From: Dirofilaria immitis
Lineage: Eukaryota; Nematoda; Chromadorea; Rhabditida; Onchocercidae
Length of the DNA stretch: 64,000 nt
Assembly: GCA_024305405.1 (NCBI GenBank)
Contig: JAKNDB010000076.1
Coordinates: 186,001 to 250,000 of the forward strand
Reading direction: 5' to 3'
Shown here one piece after another: positions 48,407 through 61,800 of this stretch; position 1 is the stretch's first letter, and each line of letters opens with the position of its first letter. The notes beneath the pieces are model-generated. The model was not told where the DNA came from. It saw only the letters and a list, made by a program, of their open reading frames with translations, and did no database searches. A program made the translations under genes and the position numbers.

Positions 48407-51400
48407 TTTGGGATAAGCTTTAAAACACATACAAAATGTAAATACAAACTGGCCCTGGCCAGAAAAATATTTGGTTATGTTGAAACTTAAAAAGCCTAGA
48501 ATTATCTGTTTCTCTATTTTTTCTCCCTTCTCCTTCATATTCTCTTATAACTTTCCTTTTTTCCTCTTCCTTGTAACTTATTTTTTCTCTTGCAAATCAA
48601 GATATATCACTATCGAAGGAACTAAGCTAAACTGGTTTCTGGGGTGTGGTTTGAAATTTTTAATTCAATTATTTCAAATTTTGTTTAAACAAATTCAGCA
48701 AAATAATTCCATCGGGAATTTCGTTCTTTTCTTTTCCTTTTGATCTTTTCTTCTTCCTTTTTCTCACTTTTTTGTCTTCCCTTCTTTTCCTGCTTTTTAT
48801 TGCTTTTTTTGATATATACTTTTTTAAAAGGATCTTTCAAATGTTTATTTTAAACCAGAATATTTGATGACATTTTACTTAAGAAAGAAATAACAGCTTG
48901 ACACTAATTAAAGAAACAAATTTTACCAGTAAAAATTGTTAAATATAAAGCAAAATGACAAAATGACAAAAAAGAATTAAAGTGGATATCGATAACAAAT
49001 AGTTATCAGTTAAAATCATATCCCAATATACATATATGTATATATATATTATATATTATATATTATTCCCATAGGAAAATTATCATAATTCTTTTTGTTT
49101 CTCATTTTTTTCTTTGGAAAAAACTATTACTAAATACTTGCTTTCCATACAACTTATGAAGAATATTTTAGAGGATTTCTGCTTTTAAATTACTAATTTT
49201 AAAATAAATAATTTTGAAAGAAAAGGAAAAATTATATATGTGATGAAAACATTCGAGAAGAATTTTTAACAAGAATACGTAATAAACAATGATAGTGATA
49301 TATATTATCATAAACGATGATAATGATATATAGATAAATATATAAATCCATTTTATATCATTTCTTTTTATTACAAATATTATTTTGTAAGAATGGAAAA
49401 TGAATGAATGTAAGAAAAATGAATGGAAGGGAGGAAAAAGAAGGAAAGATAAAATGATATGCGAATATTAAAGAATAAATCAATCAATTTTTCCTGTTTG
49501 TTTATTTGTTTTTATTGAACTATCAAACTTTTTGCATTCAATCCATTTAACTCTATACCATTTCACTCATTCCATTCATACCTATTCTTCCACCTGTTTC
49601 ATATTTATGTTTTTTGTTGAAATCTCTTAATTTGAAATATCAAACTCCGCATGCATACATACATAATGTATACATATAAAGAAATTTTCAGTTCAGTACC
49701 CAATTTGTTCACAATTTCTTACCCAATTTGTCACCACTCACTATGGATTATGGTAATACTGCTATTGCCACTATTACTATCATTCATCATTTTCATCGTT
49801 CAATTATATTTTTTAATTCATTAGGGAATTTCGGTATTTACCCTTTGAAGTATTAAATATTTTCTTCTTCCGAAATCATTTATAATGAGAAAGAGAAAAT
49901 GAAGAAAAATCAATTATTAAACTATCTTATTATATTATTTGTTTTTATAATAAAAAATAAAATAAAACAATCATTAAAATAGTATGAATTATTAAATGAC
50001 AATTCAGATAAAAAAGTGATAATAAGTCAAATATTTGAATAGTTTAAAAAAGTAAAATTATCGATAATTAAAAAAATATTCTTATACACTGATATTTGAT
50101 ATCAGGATTGCTAGTTAACTAGCTATTATGAATGATATTAACTCTCAAACTCTTAAATAATGAGAGTAATAATTTCGCATGATAAAGAATATTTTATTGA
50201 ATCATCGCCATCACCATTGGGAAAATTACCAATGATAGCTTAAATTAGCAATGATATCTCTGATATACAATCATATCATTAGGTTATACCGGAGAACCTG
50301 TATACACAGCTATATCTATCAGCTTATCTTATAGAATCTGTAATACACAATTATATCTGCCAAGTTATCTCGAATCGGTATCAATAATATGCAATTGTAT
50401 GCATTAGATTATTCCATAAAATCTGCGATATATAACAAAATCTATCAAATTATCCGTGAGACCTGTAATGATGTGACGGAATCCCCTCCATGATTCATAA
50501 TGTTTAGCCTACAAATATCATAAGGCAGTGACTTTAGTAAAAAAATTTCCATCTAAATAAAGCAACAAATTCGAAAAAATTTCCGCTAACGATAATGATC
50601 TTTTGATCCGATATTTCCAATTTCTTTTACTTTCAAAGTATTAATTATGAATCATTTCAAAGGAATAATGCACAAAACTCCAACCAAATAAATCTTTGTT
50701 GCAATTTAACTTAAATTTTATTTGCTCATAGCCAAATAATTTCCGAAGTAAAGGGTAAACAGCACTTTCGATCATAATGCTGAATAAAAATGAAAATTAC
50801 TTTCAAGCAAAAAAAAATTAAGCAAAATGATTTTCAGCTTCGAAGATAAAGATTTAAAGTTTTATGGCATAATTATTTTAAATCCGGATAAATTAATATG
50901 TTTGTTATTATTAATTGCTTTGTATTAAACAAATGTTGAAGGTGAATTTGTTTTACTTTTACAACAAACGATTTGAACAAAACGAACGAAAAAAACAAAA
51001 AATCAGAGAGTATGGAGAGAAAATAGGAAAAAAGAATAATATAATAAAGAGGTCAGGGGTGGAAAAAATAAGAAGAGGTCACATACTGTAAATGATTGAT
51101 TTATTATGTAGCGGATGAATAAATTCTGCACCAATAGAAAAAGTTTTACCACTAATTCTTTAGTTGATAATATTATTAAATGGCATGACAATGATTTCCA
51201 AAAATAAGAAAATAGGCAAACTATATCAATAGATTTGATTTGCCAATATAATATTCATAATAAAATTAAAAATGAAAAACAAAAGGAGAAAAAGGAGCAA
51301 ATGAAATACAACAGAAAACGTTGGGATTTCAAATTATTAATATAGCGAAAAATAAATAAATAAGAATTTCAATACAATTACTGAGAAAAAAGGAATAAAA

Positions 51401-52809
51401 CGAAGTTTAAAACAAATAAAATCAAAATAATTCCAAATAAAAAGCCAAAATGCATGGGGAAAATATAAAAGAAATAGTACACGAAAAGTTTACTTCCAAT
51501 ATACAAGAATGTTAGATCAACATGAATGAAACAAATGTCGGAGTGCGGCATAAAGCCTAACGAAATACTATAGGAGAGGAACTTATACTAATTATCATTA
51601 TAATTCAGTGACACAATCCTATATCAGAAATAATCGTTATGTTATTCGTTGTTTGATTATAGCAAAGAAAAGGAATGCTTGAATAATAAATTCAAGAAAT
51701 TTCCAACAATTGGAATTTTTAAATCAAAGTCAAAAATTTCACAAGTTTGAACAAAAAGGAAGAAAGTTAGTACGACAAAATAATTTATTCATTTTTTGCA
51801 AAACTCATTTTTTCTTCAGAAAATTAATAAATACTTATAATAAAATCTAAACTAATAAATATTTATAATAAAATCTAAACTACTTCTTTTTATAATAAAT
51901 TTCGACATTTGTTTGATTTCGACACATTTCGTGTCGTAACAAGTCACATATAATCATACATCATGCAAAGAAATTTACAACATCAGTTGCTTAACTATTT
52001 TAGTACTTAGTCGATTTATTAATTACACCATTAAGCATATGTAATAATAATAATAATAAAACTGAGATATATTATCAGTCGGAAACGGCATATGCGAAAA
52101 TTTTGGAGCTAAAATTTTAGATGACGTTAAAATTTTAGAGAGAGACAAAATTTTAGAAGCGAATAAAGAACGGAGAAAATTTATAAAAATTGGAGAATGA
52201 GCTTTACCTAAATCGGATATTTTCTATTTCGAGAAAATATGTTTCGATAAAAAGTAAATAAAAGATCAAACGCAATTGAATTCAAGAACAAGCATAGGAA
52301 ATCTATAAATAATACAGGAAAATATGTAACAATACAAAAATCCAGCAAAAAAAACGCACAAAACAAGAGAAGATGGCTGCGTTTGGGACTCAAATGATCC
52401 GGAAAAAAACAAAAAATAAGGAAAGAGGAACAAATTATGTAAACAAAAAGAACTTGCAAAAAAAAATCTTAAACCTTATAATCTCATAACAGGTAATGAA
52501 CAATTTTAAAATAATTTATGAGGAACATACTAAAAATGAAGTATGAAATTAGAATGTTTTAAAAGAATTAAATATAAAAATTGATATAACAACCTAATAT
52601 AGGTATTACTTTTCACAGACTTTTACAGAAATGGAAGAAAAGAAAAAGAAGTGTGAAGTATATTTCCATAAATTTGAGACTAGTATCCAAATAAATGATT
52701 CGCAGTTCATAGAGCCCATCTTTCGTAATAAGCTTGAGGTGATTAAATAAATTGAAATTAAAATTATCGCGCATTTCGCAGAAAGTACACCAACTAGTCA
52801 GATTCGATG
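48407..52809. other. 4.4-kb intergenic region
   Basis: Between the homeobox gene promoter and the helicase 3' end. AT-rich, with a TA-rich tract at 49020-49070, a degenerate tandem array at about 50240-50475 and polypyrimidine stretches at 48510-48790. No coding exon or RNA gene recognised. Confidence 0.55.
50240..50475. repeat. Degenerate tandem array, unit about 42-44 bp
   Basis: Five or so diverged units with the theme 'agaatctgtaatacacaatt' followed by atatctgccaagttatc. Copies drift by several substitutions each; flanks lack the motif. Confidence 0.6.
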
Positions 52810-55800
52810 TCAGGAAGTTAGATCGTTCTTGCGCAGTAGCCTGCTGCGACCACGGAATCCACTACCGCAGTAACGATCGGACTTTCCTCCTAAAAACATC
52901 AAAAAGTCTTTTTTGAGAAATTTCTGTTTTACACTAAAATAAAAAATGATTGAAAAGTAAATTTAAAAAATTTAACAAAAAATACATACGTCCACCTCCT
53001 CTAAAATATGCGAGTGGCATTCGATAAGTATCTGATGGTGCAGCACAACATGTTGATGAATTTTTTCTCCAATGCCTCAAAAATTATTGAAAAATACATA
53101 ACGAAAAATCATCATAAAAAAATGCTCTCGCACAGGAACCATGAAAAAGACCATACGTACGGGCCAACTCTGCTTTGGTTAATCTAACTACAATGAATTT
53201 TAGTAAGTGTTTGATTTTTAAAACAGGGTATATTTTCATTTAGATATCAAAATGAGAAAAATTGCAAGGAATAAAATTTGAAAAATCAAATGCTGAAAAA
53301 TTTACCAGTCTCTTCGGCGATTTTCTCGCCGTCGCTCTCTAACTTCTTCACTGTTGTGTTGTTCTTGCTGTTCTTCTACTGCAAGTATCATTCATAAAAT
53401 GTTTGAATCAAAAAAATGGTATACAATTGATAATATATATCTTTCTAAATTAATTGTCACTCCCAAATACCAAATATACTCGCCATTTCTATGATTATGA
53501 ACAAAAAATCATTTCATTTTAGTTTGAATATTCCAGCATACAACATTGAAACAACATTCTAAGTTTGGAAAATCAATTGATGGATCATTCTTAATAACTA
53601 AAACAATCCAAAATGCTGCTATAGCCTCATGAAAACCTCTTCATCTTTTATAGCATTCAAGAATTAATGATTTCAAGGAAAAACACTAAGAAATTCTTGT
53701 TCATAATCCTGCAAATTCCAATTCAAATAAGTTTAAGCAACCGTCTTTGGATATAAATGCATCTCATTGATATCAAAATGAGCAAAATGAGCTAATAAAA
53801 TATATACTAAGAATAGCAAGCAAAAACAAGAAAAGAACCTTTCGCTGTATCAGATGATCGCGTTGATTGCGGTCTTGATCTATTTACAAATTGTCGGAAT
53901 ATTCGTCGATTACGTTGGTCATTTGATCGAAAATGAGAAGGAACGAAATGTCCATGTCCTGATCTCGAAACAAGTGCAACTGTATCAGTAGAAACTTCAC
54001 AACTATTTTGTCGTTCCGTTGATTCTTCAATATTTCCTTCTTGTGATACATGTGATATATCATCGCTACTTGAAGCATTATTCCGATCCTCTTTCACACT
54101 GTTTACTAATGTCTGCCTGCTTTTTGTCATTCCGCCTTCTTCTAATGTACTCGTACATGGATCTTCGGGAACCTGAAAGTATTTGTACTTCGACGTAAAC
54201 ATAATTTACTCTTCCTGACTTCTATATTTCTTTTGTTCCAAAACTTATAATTTTTCTCTAGGACTCATTAAATCAGTTGTAATTGCAGACTACAAACCTG
54301 TTCTTCTTCGAGTGGAAGTGATCGTAGACCAAAAGTGTCATCATCAGGTTCATTTGAATGACTGCTTGTTATGACGTTCTTTTCTTCAGGACGATAGGAC
54401 AGATGTTCACTGCTACTGATACCTAAAAAGTTTTTCATAATTCCCATAAATGAACAACGTACTAATAAAAGATTTTTTTGGATATATTAGAATCAACAGT
54501 TCTAAAAGTTTTTCCAAAAATCGAACTTTCGTCAACTTTCAAGGACTGTATCCCAGGTCCACCGCAGAAGTCAGCTCGACTGTCTGAATTTGAAATTTCG
54601 TTCGATTGCTTGGGCCGATGATTTCGTGCAGTAATATATGAACTACTAACAGAAGTTTCCGCTGTTCTTCAATACGACCTGAAAGTTGTCGACGACACAC
54701 AGATCGTTCGCTGGTTGCCTAAAAACTTTCACTTCAAAAAATTAAAAGAATAGATTTTGGAAAATTCAAATTAAGTAGTTTAGTTTGGAAAAGCTTTAAA
54801 TTTCTATGAAGACAACAAATGAATATCGGAAGTAATTTTTTAAAAAATTTCTGTTAGTAGTTGTCATTAAAAAAATAAAACAATAAAACAGAATTTTAAA
54901 AAATATTAAATCTCATTATACCTACCTCATTATTCATAGAATTTGAAGAACGTTCTCGAAAATCTGGCAAATCGATACATTCTGCAAAACCCGCACGAAG
55001 ATGGTCTTCCAATAATATTTGATTTATGGTTGCAAGCAATTCCTTGAAAAAGAAGTAGTAATTTTAAATCAAATTTTATTTTATAAATAATATTTTCAAA
55101 ATTCTTCAAAATTGTCAATAGGACGTCATCCCAAATATTTCACGAGTTCCAGTCTATCTTTTCGTCAACTAAGTATTTCATCTATCATTGAAGATTTAAA
55201 AAAATCAAATAATGTAAGTCTACCATAGATGAGCAAAATGTGAGGTGAAACTTGCAATTATTCACTATGAAATGATACCATAAGCATAATAAATCGGAAA
55301 ACAAAGAAAAACCTTAGTTTCCTCAGTTTCTGAGCGATCAGGTTGTTTCATTACGAATATGAAATGAGTCATAAGTTTGACACGAAGCTTTAACATCAGC
55401 TGCATATCCTGAAAACAATTCCTGGTTCGTTTTTGTTTGGCCAGGAATAAGGCAGGGAAAGACACAAAAAGCAATAAGAATTAAATTCAAAGAACAGAAA
55501 TCATAACACAACAACCGAAGTTTATTGTCAGAAAATTTCGATGAAATTTTAAAGAAGTTCCAGAAATCGACCTCAAATTTCCATCGGAAAACTAGCCATG
55601 GCTCAAGCGCAAAAACACATTCATCCGTATTCGAATCTGTGCCTGCATCATCATTCAATGCAAATTCATCACCTCAAATGAATGAATTTATCTTAATCTG
55701 AAATACAAATATAACTGCTATAACACAAGCAGAAAATATACACATAAATTTCCATTCCTCTTTAATAAGAAAATTAGATTTTCAAAAAATAATCAGCTCA

Positions 55801-58800
55801 CCTATAGAATAATCATTCAAAACTTCACGTTTTAAATGAATTGGACCGGCAAACAGCAACACAGTCAATGGCGGAACTGCCGTAACTGTTCGTAGCTTTA
55901 AAAAAATTAAGATATATTTCAAATTTGAATGGAGATTTCTCAAAAAGATGAAATGAACTAAAGCCAAAAAGAAGCAAACAATAACTCACACTTAAGTTAT
56001 CACCAGTTTTTGACAATTCCTGGAAGGCAAGATATTCTATAACTGGTTCGGGTTTCCCAGTCCCCACTCCATTCATACCAGTAGATGAAGCTTGTCTTTT
56101 AACCGCACATCCATATGGTAATGACGCAACTTCATTACTGCAAAAATTCGAATTCCAAACATTCAATTCAATAACCATGAAAACTCACATCAACACTTTC
56201 ATCTATCAGAAGCTTAACATTCATTTAGAACGAAAAGAATAAACACCACTTTTTCCAGAATTAAAATATTATTATCAAACTTCTTGATTAAGAAAGATGG
56301 ATCAACGAAGATCAATCTCTCGTTCCCATTTTACAATATTTCTGTAAAGACAATTGCTATCTCATCAAACTAAGGATTATGGTTCTAATTTTAATTCCTA
56401 ATCAGAACTGAAAAGCAGATTAGAAAACAAGCTCACGTATATAATATTATTGAATGATTAAAAGTTATAGAAACAAATTTCTCAAAATACCTTGTACGTA
56501 TTTTTCGAATTTGACCACCGGAACGAGTAAAACCAATATTGGGATAACTACCCGCTACGATGGCTGCTTGAATCATTGGCCATGAATTACTGTATCGATT
56601 TAAATCCGGATCATCTGCCGATCGACAGTTTATGGGCAGCAATCGAAGCTTTGCAGTTCCATGAACAACTGTTGTCTAGAATGATATTACAATATATTAA
56701 CCAAAATACCCAGGAACAAATGATGAAGTATAAATATCAATAAATCGATTGCAAAACATTTTCTTTTGATTTTAAAAATCTTGATGAATACGAAAAAAAT
56801 ACGAATAAAAATATCAGAATGATTTAAATCGCCTAATTATTTAAACATAGATTTTAAATCATCTAATTATTCATGCTCTTTGCAAATAGGCACAGCTTTA
56901 CATTATATGAGAAAATGTTATCTTTCCAACAGCAGATTTAAAAAATCTAAGAATTAATTACAGTGAAGATATATTATTTTAGTATTAGTATCGTCCTAAA
57001 ACAAAAATGTTGGAAAGTTTTTGAAAATTTAAGAAAAAATTCAATCCTTGTTGTGGCCCTTAAACTTCATATAATTTGATGCCATTATCAAGAGTAAGTC
57101 CAAAATTAACAATTTCATTTTTTCGTGACAACTTTAATCAATTTACAAAGAATCACACTTACCGGATACCAACGATCATTCGCATTGCACTGAGAGATAA
57201 ATAATTAGCCATACAAAAATTCGATTGTCCATGAACGGGCAGTTTTATAAACGCATTATATATTCTTAAAAATGTCATGTGATCGGAATAATCAAAACCG
57301 GCGAAAATATCACGTGCCATCATTGCGGAATTTCGTTCTTCGCGTTCCCCACTAGGTGGTAATATGACTACAATATATTTTTTTGCAAAAATTAATCATT
57401 CAAGATTTGACGAATGAATAATTTAACCCATAACAATCAAACTTAAAGACATTTCAACTGTAGCAAACACGCCAAAGGATTCTTGATGATTAAAAAAGTA
57501 CATTTTATCATTTTGTGCTAGATGTAACAATTAATTATAATATAATAACATAGCATAAAACATATTAACGGATCGAATCCTACTTTAATCTACTAGAAGA
57601 GCTCATGCTTCTGTCATTTGATAATCTATCCTTTATTTACGATTGAGAGTCTAGATCATCATATACTCCCATAGCATTATTGACCAAATAAATAAATTTC
57701 ATTTCGCAAAGAAGTATGAGTCGACTTTTACGCACATTTGAAGAAACTTAAGCTTGAAAACTACGACTTTAAATAAAAATTTTAAATAGTCTAATTTCGC
57801 ACACTTAAAATTTATGAAACCAAAACCGACTATGAACGACATCACTGCTGTAATCTTGGAAATTCTTACTAATTCATTGGTCACACTCGAAGCAAATACC
57901 TTGAACCATTTTAAATGGAATGAAAGATAAATCAGAAAAAGATTAAACTGATTAGTAATAAAAACCAAACACAGTAACTTACATGGATCACGATGCGATA
58001 AAGTGGCAACAAGTGTTAAAACGGGATTGAAACATTTGAGGCAGATGCCAAAAAGAAGAAACCGAGCTAATTGTGGACACAATGGAAGTTGCACAATGTG
58101 ACGCCTAAGATCGGTTAAATCCGGTTCACCATTACGATCCCGAGCGTTTATGAAGTATGAATTATCTGCTAAAGGTGACATCTGTGATGATTCCTGTCGA
58201 CTTTTGAACACTGCACCAATTTGCTGAAAATATATTTTGATGGAAGAATTGCCTAACAATTAGAATCTTTCGAAGCTAAAAATCGTAAATATTTTGGTAA
58301 CCTCAAGAAATTCAAAACTTCGATCAATAGCCATTGCTGCTGGCGGTTCCGGCGCATTGAGCAAAAATTGTCGAACTGAATATTTTCTAGGGGCAAACAT
58401 CTTTGCATGTAAACACACTTCATGAATAGCGCTTCGTTTCATTTCAGGCAGCTAAAACAATTCCATTTCTTAAAAAAATTTAAATGACTATAGTTTGGGG
58501 ATAGTATTGACTAAGCAAAACGCATTTCAGAAACAGAAAAAAGGACAACAAAAAATTAAACATTTGTTAAAGACCTGAGTTGGATTCATTCTTGCATAAT
58601 CCTCCGTTGTGAAAAGCCGAAAGCAATAACCATTTCGACATCTTCCAGCTCTACCGGCTCGCTGTTCAGCATTTGATTTTGCTATCCACGTCATTTTGAG
58701 TTGACTTATACGTGTCGAGTGATCGTAGATTTTCTAAATGCACAAAAACATGGTTGGAATATCTTAGGTTTTCATTGCTTTTATATATATAAATATATGT

Positions 58801-61800
58801 AACTTTAATACTGATATAAAGGAAAGCTTTGAAAGTACTGAAACATTGATTACCTACCTCTTTAACTTTACCACAGTCAATTACAAAAACAACATCATCG
58901 ATTGTTAGACTTGCTTCAGCAATATTCGTACTCAAAATCTGTAATTTACTTAAATTTCACCACTCTTACTGGCGACTCATGTAAAAATTAAAATCTTTTG
59001 GAACAGTGAAAAATCATTATATTCCGCCTTCTGCTTCCTTCTACCAAATTTTTTTCAGTGTTTCTAAAAATCACCATACAGAAGATTAATCTGGTCAAAT
59101 AATAGAGTTTATGACGTACCACCTTACGATAACCACGACCTACTGGCTCAAATACACGCTGTTGATCTTGGCTACCCATTTGAGAATGAAGAGTAAAGAT
59201 GGCTGGTTTTGTGGAACAGCTCTGTATTTTAACAGCTTTCTCACGAACGGCTAAAATGTCTTCATATCCAGGTAAAAACACTAGAATTGAGCCTGGAAAA
59301 AGTCTTTTAGTCATTTAATTTCATGTTCAAAAAAATATTTTGCCACAAATAGTATCATCCAATCTTCTAATTCTTTTGATTAAGGTGAAGCATTGATAAT
59401 GAAATACAAAATATTCTAATCTACGAAATCAAACTCATTAATAGCGGAATCGCATAATTTTACAACAATCGTTTAGCATTTCTTTATGAAGATAACTACA
59501 TAAAATTTCATACAAATACGAAAAAAAAACCATGAATTGGACTGTCCATACAGTAATTGATAACTGCTACTGTTAAATCTATATCAACACTTTCCAACCA
59601 CTGTTCGCCACCAGATATCATATATGACTATAAAACGTACGTGCAATTTATTCAAATTTTCTCAAATTATTTTCTCCTGATTTTTAATTTTGATTTCACT
59701 ATTTTTCATCTAATCCTTCTTTCAATTTACTACAACTGATGATATTTGTGAAAACTTACATCAACTAGATAAATCGTATCTAAATTGGTGCGTCGCAAAA
59801 CTTCCACATATGACGGATCAAAATAAGGTGGACGGTCATGCAGGTATGACACATAATATTCCTGATCGGAATGCGACTAAAAAATATATGATGCAATAAT
59901 AATAAGGTACAATCCTAAAAACTCAAAAAATCAAAACTAGTTAGAATAAATCTTACTGGGAAAATGAACAAATTTGAGTACACTCATTCATTTTTATTAA
60001 GAAAAGAGAAAGGTGATTTTGAAAGCAAAAAGAATCCTCATTATCAATACAAAACTGAAAATATCAGGCAAAAAAATGTTTCAAAACAAACACACCGCAT
60101 CTTGGCGTCCTGTATGGATATTTTCTAACGAAAATGGCATTGATGATCTAAAAATAATTAAAATTTGATAAAAAATTGAAGAAAATTGTGAACTAACACA
60201 ACGACAAAGCAGGTAATACCGCTTTATTCAAAACTAAAGAAGAAATATTGTCTCAAGATTTCATAAAAAGATAATATTAATACATATCGATAAAAACCAT
60301 TCTAGAACAACAACAATAAATACTCCTGATTCGAAAAAGTTGACCCATTTGAATTCCATTGCGTTCCAAATCCATCCGTATTAGTCGTGGATATATAGAA
60401 TTTTGAAGGTTGTGTGCAATCTTGTACATTTGTAGGCTGCAAATCGTTGGTTTTATCAAATATTTAATACATAAAACTAAACAATAAAAGGACGCATTGA
60501 ATTTTTTAATCAATTCAAGAGATTTTTATTTCCATATGTCACAGCTATAATTTGTGTCACCAATCGATTATCAGATTATAAACTTAAGTTGTTTTGTTGA
60601 TATGTAGATATGAAAGACTTTCCTTTTTCGTCTTATACCCAATAAGATTTTGCAGCTTAGTGCTTTCAGAATATAATCTCACCATAACGTAGTAATTCTG
60701 ACAATCATTTTGAGTGGGTACCACATGATACGTTGTATACATCATTTGTGGTCCACCAATATATGGTGTCATCATACCATATGGAGACATTGGAATCTGT
60801 TGAGCATATACATAATTTGGTGGTGGTTGGGAGTAATTGAAACTCTAAAAACAATTGGCGCGATAAATTAAAAACGTAAATGATTGGACTGAAAACATTT
60901 CCAAAACATTTGTCATTTGCATGCCTAACATTAATATCAATTTGCCGATGTGGTAAGCAATGGAAGAAATTCAATACAGAATTGTGACGAAGATTTCCAA
61001 ATTTTTAAAATCATTTCCGCTTCCGTTCATTCATTCATACATTCCAGCATTAATCAGAACTTCCCTTACTGTTATTTCTGGATATCTTTCCGTCAACAAG
61101 ATTTTTTTCAAAAATTTTAAACAAAATTAATTCAAAAAGGAATTTACAGCCAATCCGTTATGTGACGGATATATTTGGTATCCATCATAGAATGCTGGTT
61201 CCTGATAACAACTATTTTGTTCGCTGTTTCTAATATTCATTTTGCTGTACATTTCAGTCAGATTGACCTGTCCTGAAAAGCACTCCAGCTCAAATTTCAA
61301 CAATCCCAAATTCAAAAAAAAAGGAAGCTGTAGTCATAATTCATCGGACTTAGTGAGAAATTTCACTATTTTTGAATAAATAAAGTAACAAGTAGTTTAA
61401 CAACGCACAAAACTTACCACTGTAACTTGCATAATAATCTTTTTCGTGGTGCGAATTCGAAGAAATTCTGAAAAACATGTGTATTTATATCTTATAATTC
61501 AATGCTCATTTCTTTCTCACTTTTAAATAGCACAACAGCCAACCCAAACCATAATGCAAGTTCTACAAAATATTTCGCGAATTTCGATAAATGAATGCAA
61601 ATTGTTTCTGATGTACTCCGCTTAAATTCTAGTGCATTGAATGAGTAAGTATTTCTCTCTATTCCGTATAGTAAATCATAAAAATTTTGTCAATGAATAA
61701 ATATCCAGCTTATCCAAAAATAAAAATAAACTAATTCAATCTATACGGCTATTTTTAACTTGGACACTTAGCTTCGGTCGGTTAATCTTCAACGATCTCG

